5,000 nucleotides of DNA from an uncultured Clostridia bacterium (GTDB lineage Bacteria; Bacillota; Clostridia; HGM11327). The notes beneath the pieces are model-generated. The model searched no databases. It had not been told where the DNA came from and saw nothing but the letters and a program-made list of their open reading frames with translations. This document shows positions 1-5,000 of this stretch, piece after piece (position 1 is the first letter of the stretch; every line of letters starts with the position of its first letter). A program made the position numbers and the translations under genes. The stretch is taken from positions 1 through 5,000 of the forward strand of contig CAJLXE010000137.1 in assembly GCA_905210525.1 (NCBI GenBank), written 5' to 3'.

Positions 1-539
1 AAAGCGCCCAAGCCTGCTGTCTTATCTTCGATAAATGTGCTGCCCGGAATACCGCGTCTTCTGCCGCCGCCTGTCTGGATATAATAGATTTCACCGAGTT
101 CGCCTGAACGAACGATTTCCTTCATGAGCTTCATGCTGGGATCGAAACGGGGCTGGAAACCGATAGAGAGGATTTTTCCGCTCTTCTTTTCAGCTCTTAC
201 CATTTCTACTGCTTCGTCCAAAGTAACGCACATAGGCTTCTCGAGAAGAACGTTAATTCCTCTGTTGAGAGCATCTATTGTAGGAATAGCGTGCTGTCTG
301 TTGTATGTACAAATACTTACAGCATCAAGATCCAAGTTGTCATCGAGCATTTCGATGTGGCTTGTGTAAGTTTTTGCAAGCTTGAGATTATATCTCTCCT
401 TGAAGCGATCTGCCTTGCCGGGGATTATATCAGCAAGAGCAACTACTTCAACGTCTTCCATTTTGTTGTATGCATCAGCATGGCTTTCAGCAATCCAACC
501 GGTACCAATGATACCTACCTGAAATTTACCGTTTTTCAT
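1..539 (-). CDS. Gfo/Idh/MocA family oxidoreductase, third copy of a tandem array (5' part, runs off the left edge)
   Basis: The first 179 codons are present, open without a stop down to position 1; the C-terminal half lies outside the window. The start ATG (537-539) is preceded by an AAAGG Shine-Dalgarno sequence (551-555), 11 nt away. Seen: an N-terminal Rossmann fold starting V-G-I-I-G-T-G-W-I-A (residues 8-17), an Asp at the end of the second strand (A-L-A-D, residue 37), which in this family usually favours NAD(H) over NADP(H), the CTYNRQH block (77-83), the catalytic-lysine motif E-K-P (100-102) and a Gly/Arg-rich segment TGGGRRRGIPG (156-166). By hand count it matches the next copy upstream (571-1644) at 132 of 179 residues, about 53% over the first 70 residues and 87% after that. 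It follows that copy by 31 bp and must be co-transcribed. Family role: pyridine-nucleotide-dependent oxidation or reduction of sugars, cyclitols or relatives in the cytoplasm; the substrate is unknown. Gly to Trp in the dinucleotide loop (residue 15) distinguishes it from its sisters. Confidence 0.9.
   Translation of the reverse strand, partial: MKNGKFQVGIIGTGWIAESHADAYNKMEDVEVVALADIIPGKADRFKERYNLKLAKTYTSHIEMLDDNLDLDAVSICTYNRQHAIPTIDALNRGINVLLEKPMCVTLDEAVEMVRAEKKSGKILSIGFQPRFDPSMKLMKEIVRSGELGEIYYIQTGGGRRRGIPGSTFIEDKTAGLGA
46..74. repeat. 29 bp exact direct repeat shared by the three oxidoreductase genes (first of three sites)
   Basis: The 29 bases here recur without a mismatch at 1151-1179 and 2270-2298. 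They encode the T-G-G-G-R-R-R-G-I-P segment of each oxidoreductase. Between the two left-hand genes the exact match is longer, 44 bp (31-74 and 1136-1179). These are coding repeats left by gene duplication, not a mobile element, but they are long enough to serve as homology for recombination between the copies. Confidence 0.9.
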
Positions 540-570
540 ATTAAAAAACACCTTTCTTGTTCTTTCGGAA

Positions 571-1644
571 TTAAATTTCCGGAATGTTTATCTCAACTTC
601 CCTTCCGAGCTGTGCGGAACGCACAATGCCGTCAAGGATAGCTTGATTATAAAGAATTTGGCTTGTCGGAACGGGAGCTTTGCCGCCATTCTTGATTGCA
701 TCAAGGAATGAACGTATTTTACCGTACCAACAATCACCGCCGTTAGGCGATTTGAGAACTGTCTGAACATTTTGACCTGCAATTGTCTTATACAATGTCA
801 TGTCGCCGAAACCACCGTTCCAACAGTCTGTTGAAGGAATTCTGAGACCGGCTTCTTTACCGAGAATAATTGTATCTCCGGGAGTGTCAACGTTCATAGC
901 CCAAGCAATTCTGAAATCAAGAATTACGCCGCCTTCGAGACGAATGAATGCAGCAGCAAAATCATCAACGCTGAATCTGTATGCTTCAGCATACTGAGCT
1001 GGATTTTTACCGATATAATCGGATTTGAATGCCGTTACGGTAAGAGGCTTCGGATAACCGATAGCGTCAAGACACATATCGAGAGAATAGCAACCGATAT
1101 CAGCCAAAGCACCCAAGCCTGCTGTTTTATCTTCAATAAATGTGCTGCCCGGAATACCGCGTCTTCTGCCGCCGCCTGTTTGTATATAATATACCTCGCC
1201 GAGTTCGCCCGAACGAACGATATTCTTCATGAACTTCATGCTTTCGTCAAAGCGTGGCTGGAAACCGATAGAGAGAAGTTTTCCGCTTCTTTTTTCAGCT
1301 TTTGCCATTTCCACAGCCTCATCGAGAGTAACAGACATAGGCTTTTCAACTATTACGTTGATTCCCTTGTCAAGTGCTGCGATGGTAGGAATGGCGTGCT
1401 GTCTGTTGTATGTACAAATGCTTACAGCGTCAAGCCCGGTCTCGTTTTCGAGCAATTCTGCATGATTGCCGTAAAGACGCGCGCCTTCAATGCCGCAATT
1501 CTTGGCAAACTGAGCGGCTTTACCCGGAACAATATCTGCAAGAGCTACAATTTCAACATCATCCATTCTTTTGTAGGTTCCTGCGTGTGCATGAGCGATA
1601 CCGCCGGAACCGATGATTCCTATCTGAAATTTACCGTTTTTCAT
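571..1644 (-). CDS. Gfo/Idh/MocA family NAD(P)-dependent oxidoreductase, second copy of the array
   Basis: Complete 357-residue protein, normal for the family (about 330-390). ATG at 1642-1644 has an AGAAAGGAA Shine-Dalgarno (1652-1660) 8 nt upstream. Domains: Rossmann NAD-binding domain, residues about 6-120, with G-I-I-G-S-G-G-I-A (9-17) and acidic residue D37 after strand 2; catalytic-lysine motif E-K-P (100-102, K101); then the alpha/beta substrate domain with TGGGRRRGIPG (156-166) and D-I-G-C-Y-S-L-D (182-189). The last corresponds to the family's D-x-G-x-H-x-x-D motif but has Tyr (186) in place of His, as in glucose-fructose oxidoreductase-like members. No signal peptide is seen, so it is probably cytoplasmic. 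It lies 30 bp behind the first copy (1675-2760) and 31 bp ahead of the third. Likely reaction: reversible oxidation of a hydroxyl on a sugar or cyclitol with NAD(H); this is a family-level inference and the substrate is not readable from sequence. The C-terminus (G-R-E-V-E-I-N-I-P-E-I) is almost the same as in the first copy. Confidence 0.93.
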   Translation of the reverse strand: MKNGKFQIGIIGSGGIAHAHAGTYKRMDDVEIVALADIVPGKAAQFAKNCGIEGARLYGNHAELLENETGLDAVSICTYNRQHAIPTIAALDKGINVIVEKPMSVTLDEAVEMAKAEKRSGKLLSIGFQPRFDESMKFMKNIVRSGELGEVYYIQTGGGRRRGIPGSTFIEDKTAGLGALADIGCYSLDMCLDAIGYPKPLTVTAFKSDYIGKNPAQYAEAYRFSVDDFAAAFIRLEGGVILDFRIAWAMNVDTPGDTIILGKEAGLRIPSTDCWNGGFGDMTLYKTIAGQNVQTVLKSPNGGDCWYGKIRSFLDAIKNGGKAPVPTSQILYNQAILDGIVRSAQLGREVEINIPEI

Positions 1645-1663
1645 GTTTCAGTTCCTTTCTTTA

Positions 1664-1689
1664 ATTCCGGTTAATTATACTTCCGGAAT
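1664..1689 (-). other. Small hairpin spanning the stop codon of the first oxidoreductase gene
   Basis: Seven-base inverted arms (1664-1670 and 1683-1689, core TTCCGG/CCGGAA) flank a 12-base loop that contains the TAA stop at 1675-1677. A weaker related structure (arms 566-570 and 577-581, 5 bp, loop 571-576 containing the stop) sits at the end of the second gene. There is no U-tract, so neither is a terminator. They might affect mRNA processing or translational coupling in the 30-31 bp gaps, or simply reflect the conserved NIPE codons. Confidence 0.35.
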
Positions 1690-2760
1690 ATTTATTTCAA
1701 CTTCCCTGCCGAGATTTGCAGAACGCACAATACCGTCAAGGATAGCTTGATTAATAATTATTTGTTTTGTAGAAACAGGAGCCTTACCGCCGGTTTTTAC
1801 TGCATTTATGAACGAACGCACTTTATAATAGAAACAGCCGCACGGATCTTTGCCGTTATGAGGAATTTTAGGCATTTTTGTTTCTATATTTTCGCCTCTG
1901 ATCGTTTTATAAAGGGTCATGCCGTCAAAGTCGCCGTTCCAGCAGTCTGTAGAAGGAATCCTCAGACCGCCTTCCGTTCCGAGAATAATAGTATCTCCGG
2001 GAGTATCTATGTTCATAGCCCAAGCAATTCTGAAGTCTATTATTATGCCGCCTTCAAGACGTATAAATGCAGCAGCAAAATCATCTACATTGAATCTGTC
2101 TGCTTCCTCATACTGAGCAGGGTTTGTTGCAATGTAATTTGATTTGAATGCCGTTACGGTAAGAGGTTTCGGATAACCGATAGCATCAAGAACCATATCC
2201 AGGGAATAGCAACCTATATCTCCCAAGGCACCTATGCCGGCGGTTCTGTCTTCTATAAACGTACTGCCGGGAATACCGCGTCTTCTGCCGCCGCCTGTCT
2301 GAATGTAATATACTTGTCCGAGCTCTGTACGTACAATTTCTTTCATGAATTTCATGTTCATGTCGAATCTCGGCTGAAAGCCTACGGAAAGAATTTTTCC
2401 GGTCTTTTTTTCGACCTTCATAAGCTCTATGCCTTCTTCAAGAGTAACGCACATAGGCTTTTCGAGCAGAACGTTTACACCGTGATTGAGAGCATCAATC
2501 GCGCATACAACGTGCTGCCTGTTGTACGTACAAATACTTACGGCATCAAGCTGTTCTTTATCGAGAAGCTCCTTATGGCTTTCGTATGTACGCGCATTGA
2601 CAAGATTGTGTTTTTTCTTGAAGTTATCTGCTTTTCCCGGTACTATGTCGGCAAGCGCAACTATTTCAACGTCATCCATCCAGCTGTAATTATAAGCGTG
2701 AGCATCTGCTATGCCTCCGCAACCTATAATTCCAACCCTTACCTTAGGTGTGTTTATCAT
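1675..2760 (-). CDS. Gfo/Idh/MocA family NAD(P)-dependent oxidoreductase, first copy of the array
   Basis: Complete 361-residue protein and the promoter-proximal gene of the array. ATG at 2758-2760 follows an AAGGGG Shine-Dalgarno (2772-2777) at a rather long 11 nt spacing. Residues 9-18 carry the dinucleotide-binding loop G-I-I-G-C-G-G-I-A; D38 ends strand 2 and suggests NAD(H). E-K-P is at 100-102 (K101 the predicted catalytic lysine), TGGGRRRGIPG at 155-165, and D-I-G-C-Y-S-L-D at 181-188 with Tyr185 at the usual catalytic His position. Relative to the second copy it has one extra residue near the N-terminus, loses one residue before LDAV and one in the R-S-G-E-L-G segment, and has a longer loop around residues 295-312 containing Cys307 and Cys309 (D-P-C-G-C-F). 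Substrate unknown; a sugar or cyclitol is expected from the family. Transcription probably starts near 2850 from the promoter at 2857-2885 and continues through the two downstream copies. Confidence 0.93.
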   Translation of the reverse strand: MINTPKVRVGIIGCGGIADAHAYNYSWMDDVEIVALADIVPGKADNFKKKHNLVNARTYESHKELLDKEQLDAVSICTYNRQHVVCAIDALNHGVNVLLEKPMCVTLEEGIELMKVEKKTGKILSVGFQPRFDMNMKFMKEIVRTELGQVYYIQTGGGRRRGIPGSTFIEDRTAGIGALGDIGCYSLDMVLDAIGYPKPLTVTAFKSNYIATNPAQYEEADRFNVDDFAAAFIRLEGGIIIDFRIAWAMNIDTPGDTIILGTEGGLRIPSTDCWNGDFDGMTLYKTIRGENIETKMPKIPHNGKDPCGCFYYKVRSFINAVKTGGKAPVSTKQIIINQAILDGIVRSANLGREVEINIPEV

Positions 2761-2854
2761 AATATAGATTACCCCTTCATTGCTTTAATGATGTTGCATG
2801 AGACCGTATACTAAAATAATAATTCGGGATTACGGTTCAAATTTTCATCTCTGT

Positions 2855-2873
2855 TTATGATACACTATCTTAA
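2855..2873. promoter_or_regulatory. Operator-like inverted repeat overlapping the -10 box
   Basis: Two 8-base arms, TTATGATA (2855-2862) and TATCTTAA (2866-2873), are inverted copies with one mismatch around a 3-base centre. The element covers the whole -10 box and the -10-proximal half of the spacer, where a bound repressor would block RNA polymerase. A regulator is inferred from position only; no regulator gene is in the window and the site matches no operator family that I can name with confidence. Confidence 0.4.
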
Positions 2874-2885
2874 CACATTTGTCAA
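2857..2885 (-). promoter_or_regulatory. Sigma-A type promoter of the oxidoreductase operon
   Basis: On the minus strand the -35 box is TTGACA (2880-2885), a full consensus match, followed by a 17 bp spacer and the -10 box TATCAT (2857-2862), matching five of six consensus bases. The expected start of transcription is near 2850, giving a leader of about 90 nt before the ATG at 2760. A T-rich stretch on the + strand (A-rich on the minus strand, 2887-2910) just upstream could act as an UP element. No other promoter of this quality is visible in the window. Confidence 0.85.
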
Positions 2886-2930
2886 GATTTTTTTAACTTT
2901 TTATTTTGTAAAAGTGGAAAATTGAGATTA

Positions 2931-2986
2931 CACATTGCCTTACGTTTGAGAACATATATATTAAGCGCAAGGCAATGTGATTTTTT
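2931..2986 (+). terminator. Long hairpin with T-tract, terminator-like; T-tract faces the + strand
   Basis: CACATTGCCTT (2931-2941) pairs perfectly with AAGGCAATGTG (2969-2979). After one A.C mismatch the pairing continues for 7 more positions (2943-2949 with 2961-2967, two of them G-U), leaving an 11-base loop. On the + strand the stem is followed by A and six T (2981-2986), a standard intrinsic terminator layout, yet no + strand gene lies upstream. For minus-strand transcripts from tyrS the same stem forms but with two A.C mismatches near the loop and is followed only by a mixed, weakly T-rich stretch. It is the best candidate for the tyrS terminator, possibly bidirectional. Confidence 0.55.
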
Positions 2987-3088
2987 ATAAATATTTTACA
3001 GATTATTTACATATCTGATGTACGATTTTTACAGGATATATAAATATGCAAATTGAATTTTCGTGCGTAAAGAATAACGGCATACAAT

Positions 3089-4315
3089 TTACTTGATAAC
3101 AACCTTGATATATACTTTCTTACCTTTTTTGAGTATAAAGCATCCGTCCTTTATATCGTTATCATCAATTACATATCCTATGTCTGAAATTTTGCTGTCA
3201 TTAAGGGATATTCCGCCCTGCTGAACAAGTCTTCTGCCTTCACCTTTCGAGCTTGCAAGACCTGCCGCTGTCAGTACGTCTATTATATTTCTATGCGCAT
3301 TGAACGTATCGGCTTCAATTTCAACTGAGGGCATATGCTCGCTGTCTGCACCGCCGGCAAAAAGAGCCTGTGCCGCATTTTGTGCTTTATCAGCTTCTTC
3401 TTCACCGTGAATCAGCTTTGTTATTTCGTAAGCAAGATGTGCTTTTGCGGCATTCATGCGTTCGTCCATATACGCTGTGAGTTCATCTATTTCATCGAGA
3501 GGCATAAAAGTGAGCAGTTGCATACATTTTTTAACGTCCGCATCATCAATATTGCGCCAATACTGATAGAAGTCGTATGGGGAAGTCTTTTCCGCGCTGA
3601 GCCATACGGCACCGGATTGTGTTTTTCCCATTTTTTTGCCTTCCGAATTTGTAAGGAGCTTAAATGTCATACCGTATGCGGGCTTTCCTTCTTTACGTCT
3701 TATAAGATCGGCTCCGGCAAGTATGTTTGACCACTGATCGTCTCCGCCGAGCTCAAGTTTTGCGCCGTATTTCTTATTAAGCACAAGAAAATCATAACCT
3801 TGCATAAGCATATAATTAAATTCAAGGAAAGTAAGTCCTTTTTCGAGACGTGTCTTAAAGCATTCGGCAGTGAGCATTTTGTTTACCGAGAAGCACGCGC
3901 CTATATCTCTTAAAAAATCGATATAATTAAGATTGGTAAGCCAATCGGCATTGTTAACCATTATTGCCTTGCCGTCGGAAAAATCAATAAGCCGTGACAT
4001 CTGTTTTACAAAGCAGTCTGCATTGTGAGCAATGGTTTCTTTTGTCATCATGCTTCTCATATCGTTTCTGCCGGACGGATCTCCGACCATAGCGGTTCCG
4101 CCTCCTATGAGAGCTATCGGTCTGTGTCCCGCTCTTTGCATATGCGCCATTACCATCATCTGTATATAATGTCCTACGTGCAGACTGTCTGCTGTAGGAT
4201 CAAAGCCTATATAAAATGTAACAGACTCATTTGCAAGCATATCTTTTATTTCCTGTTCATGAGTTGTCTGCGCTATATAGCCGCGTTCCAACAATGTATC
4301 ATATACATTTTTCAT
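3089..4315 (-). CDS. tyrS: Tyrosyl-tRNA synthetase (TyrRS, class I)
   Basis: Attaches tyrosine to tRNA-Tyr using ATP, in the cytoplasm; an essential translation enzyme that acts as a homodimer. The 408-residue length is normal for bacterial TyrRS. Seen in order: Y35-x-G-x-D-P-T at the start of the active site, the class I HIGH signature as H-V-G-H (46-49), G-D-P-S-G-R (78-83), tyrosine-pocket residues Y168, Q172 and D175 in the segment N-Y-M-L-M-Q-G-Y-D, G-G-D-D-Q-W (190-195), and the KMSKS-equivalent K-M-G-K-T (228-232). A C-terminal S4 RNA-binding domain covers about 343-405 with R-R-L-V-Q-Q-G-G-I (361-369). The GGDDQW form, in place of GGSDQW, is common in clostridial enzymes. The ATG start is supported by GGAG (4323-4326) 7 nt upstream. 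It lies 89 bp behind the membrane-protein gene; no strong promoter or T-box leader is visible in that gap, so it may be read through from upstream or use a weak promoter. Confidence 0.98.
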   Translation of the reverse strand: MKNVYDTLLERGYIAQTTHEQEIKDMLANESVTFYIGFDPTADSLHVGHYIQMMVMAHMQRAGHRPIALIGGGTAMVGDPSGRNDMRSMMTKETIAHNADCFVKQMSRLIDFSDGKAIMVNNADWLTNLNYIDFLRDIGACFSVNKMLTAECFKTRLEKGLTFLEFNYMLMQGYDFLVLNKKYGAKLELGGDDQWSNILAGADLIRRKEGKPAYGMTFKLLTNSEGKKMGKTQSGAVWLSAEKTSPYDFYQYWRNIDDADVKKCMQLLTFMPLDEIDELTAYMDERMNAAKAHLAYEITKLIHGEEEADKAQNAAQALFAGGADSEHMPSVEIEADTFNAHRNIIDVLTAAGLASSKGEGRRLVQQGGISLNDSKISDIGYVIDDNDIKDGCFILKKGKKVYIKVVIK

Positions 4316-4404
4316 ATCAAATCTCCGTTCTTAAGTAAGTAAATATTTTAATTTTATGTATTCAATTTAATTGTGTTATCTGGATATTCGGTTTGTGCCG
4401 TGTT

Positions 4405-4875
4405 TTAAAAAGCAATATGAATAAGATATTTGTAAAACGGCGCTATGCAGGCAAATGCAATGTAACCGTTGGAAACATCCGGATAAAATTTATTCATATA
4501 TTTTTTCAGTACTGTAAAATGAACCGCACCGTATATAATATACATCACTGCGCATAACCATAAAGTCCATGCCATGAATGTTTTATTTATAAGCATGATA
4601 ATTGCGGCAAATGCGCACGACGCAAAAAACATGACCGATGTTACAACCGCCGGAACAGGTTTGCTTCTCGTAAGCTTTGCCATTGTCACAACTCCCGAAA
4701 AAGGATACCATGCAAAATTTGCGCCGGAAGTGCATTTGTTTGCTAAAGCCGTATTGTAAAGAGACAATGCCCGTTTTACGTATCCGAGCATAAATATAAG
4801 TGTAAAAATAATAATATACACGGAAACCGAGGTTATATTTGTTAAAAAAATTATCTCATCCATATCCGTTTGCAA
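4405..4875 (-). CDS. Small predicted integral membrane protein of unknown function
   Basis: A 156-residue hydrophobic protein that I do not recognise. Likely membrane segments: residues 8-32, 74-97 and 100-122, with a weaker fourth near 136-153. A polar loop (33-73) carries several Lys/Arg, which would place it in the cytoplasm by the positive-inside rule. Two short A/F-x-x-P-F elements occur, A-W-Y-P-F-S (55-60) before TM2 and C-I-A-P-F-Y (143-148) in the last segment; this recalls small Firmicutes membrane proteins with repeated aromatic-Pro motifs but is not enough for a family call. No enzymatic motif is seen. The start is uncertain: the frame opens at TTG (4873-4875), while the first ATG (4861-4863) would shorten it by 4 residues. 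It begins 18 bp after the stop of the upstream partial gene, so the two are probably co-transcribed, perhaps with tyrS. Confidence 0.7.
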   Translation of the reverse strand: MQTDMDEIIFLTNITSVSVYIIIFTLIFMLGYVKRALSLYNTALANKCTSGANFAWYPFSGVVTMAKLTRSKPVPAVVTSVMFFASCAFAAIIMLINKTFMAWTLWLCAVMYIIYGAVHFTVLKKYMNKFYPDVSNGYIAFACIAPFYKYLIHIAF

Positions 4876-4878
4876 TAT

Positions 4879-4886
4879 TCCTTTCC
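4879..4886 (-). promoter_or_regulatory. Ribosome binding site of the membrane-protein gene, ambiguous start
   Basis: The minus strand reads GGAAAGGA here. It lies only 3 nt before the TTG at 4875 and 15 nt before the ATG at 4863, neither of which is ideal spacing. It supports translation beginning in this 12-base interval but does not settle which codon is used. Confidence 0.5.
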
Positions 4887-4893
4887 GAGGGAT

Positions 4894-5000
4894 TCAGTTT
4901 TCGAGTAAAAACAGTACATCCGCTTCTACCTGTCTGACAGATATAGGCCTGCCTGTAAGCAGAAACGAAATCATGGCGTTATACATAATATCAAGCAGAA
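4894..5000 (-). CDS. C-terminal end of an unrecognised protein (34 codons, runs off the right edge)
   Basis: The frame that ends in TGA at 4894-4896 is open to the window edge. The visible tail begins L-L-D-I-M-Y-N-A-M-I, passes through S-F-L-L-T-G-R-P-I-S and ends V-L-F-L-L-E-N. It reads as amphipathic helices, compatible with the C-terminus of a helical regulator such as the TetR group, but the fragment is too short to assign. That it is a real gene is supported by the lack of stops, the sensible composition and the tight 18 bp spacing to the next gene, which starts with its own ribosome binding site. Confidence 0.55.
   Translation of the reverse strand, partial: LLDIMYNAMISFLLTGRPISVRQVEADVLFLLEN

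Larger units (their letters stand above)
2761..3088. other. Non-coding region between tyrS and the oxidoreductase operon
   Basis: This 328 bp stretch is AT-rich and holds no credible gene on either strand. It contains the roughly 90 nt leader of the oxidoreductase operon (2761 to about 2850), the promoter and its overlapping inverted repeat, and the hairpin at 2931-2979. I see no riboswitch consensus in the leader. The segment 2987-3088, immediately downstream of the tyrS stop, shows nothing convincing. Confidence 0.75.

Noticed and set aside
588..782. Short minus-strand frame inside the second oxidoreductase gene
   Set aside because: Out of frame within a well supported gene and with no motif.
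571..1644. Assignment as a GH109-type NAD-dependent glycosidase or as inositol 2-dehydrogenase (iolG)
   Set aside because: Both belong to the same fold family, but no diagnostic motif for either is visible and the catalytic His is replaced by Tyr, so a gene symbol would be a guess.
1180..1674. Long + strand open frames over the oxidoreductase genes (also near 291-641, 1747-2142 and 2314-2814)
   Set aside because: They are antisense to genes with strong family motifs, recur at equivalent places in the paralogues because the sense sequence is repeated, and have no ribosome binding sites or recognisable domains.
1..2760. The repeated blocks as a mobile element or CRISPR-like repeat
   Set aside because: Repeats are spaced about 1.1 kb apart, lie in frame inside intact homologous genes and have no terminal inverted repeats, transposase or spacers; tandem gene duplication explains them.
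2761..2850. Riboswitch or leader peptide in the operon leader
   Set aside because: The roughly 90 nt leader has no recognisable aptamer core, no terminator ahead of the start codon and no small frame with a ribosome binding site.
3335..3730. + strand open frame inside tyrS (and another at 4025-4342)
   Set aside because: Antisense to a certain tyrS, Cys/His/Phe-rich composition typical of a shadow frame.
4316..4404. T-box riboswitch in front of tyrS
   Set aside because: The gap is too short and I cannot find the conserved T-box bases or a terminator/antiterminator pair.

Overview
The window looks like chromosomal DNA from a low-to-moderate GC member of the Firmicutes, most likely class Clostridia (Oscillospiraceae/Lachnospiraceae-like gut or rumen lineage). 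This is inferred from the clostridial style of the TyrRS (GGDDQW and KMGKT signatures), the A-rich Shine-Dalgarno sequences, a strong sigma-A type promoter and the general codon use; nothing here fixes a genus. All recognisable genes lie on the minus strand, so transcription runs from high to low coordinates.

Reading in the direction of transcription: (1) 5000-4894, the last 34 codons of an unrecognised gene cut by the window edge; (2) 4875-4405, a small predicted multi-pass membrane protein, 18 bp behind it and probably in the same operon; (3) 4315-3089, tyrS, tyrosyl-tRNA synthetase, preceded by an 89 bp gap with a good ribosome binding site but no T-box; (4) 3088-2761, a 328 bp non-coding region with a long hairpin, a near-consensus promoter and an operator-like inverted repeat over its -10 box; (5) 2760-1675, 1644-571 and 539 to beyond position 1, three tandem paralogous Gfo/Idh/MocA-family NAD(P)-dependent oxidoreductases with gaps of only 30 and 31 bp.

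The three oxidoreductases almost certainly form one transcription unit driven by the promoter at 2857-2885. They arose by tandem duplication: the catalytic-region sequence is nearly the same in all three, while the start of the NAD-binding half has diverged. All carry the EKP lysine motif and (in the two complete copies) a D-x-G-x-Y-x-x-D motif with Tyr where many family members have His. Their substrate cannot be told from sequence; the family acts on sugars, inositols and related polyols, so a sugar or cyclitol oxidation/epimerisation pathway is the natural inference. tyrS and the upstream membrane protein have no evident functional link to them.

The window is mostly ordinary. The features worth a second look are the triplicated oxidoreductase array with its uneven divergence, the promoter/operator in front of it, and a terminator-like hairpin whose T-tract faces the strand that carries no genes.
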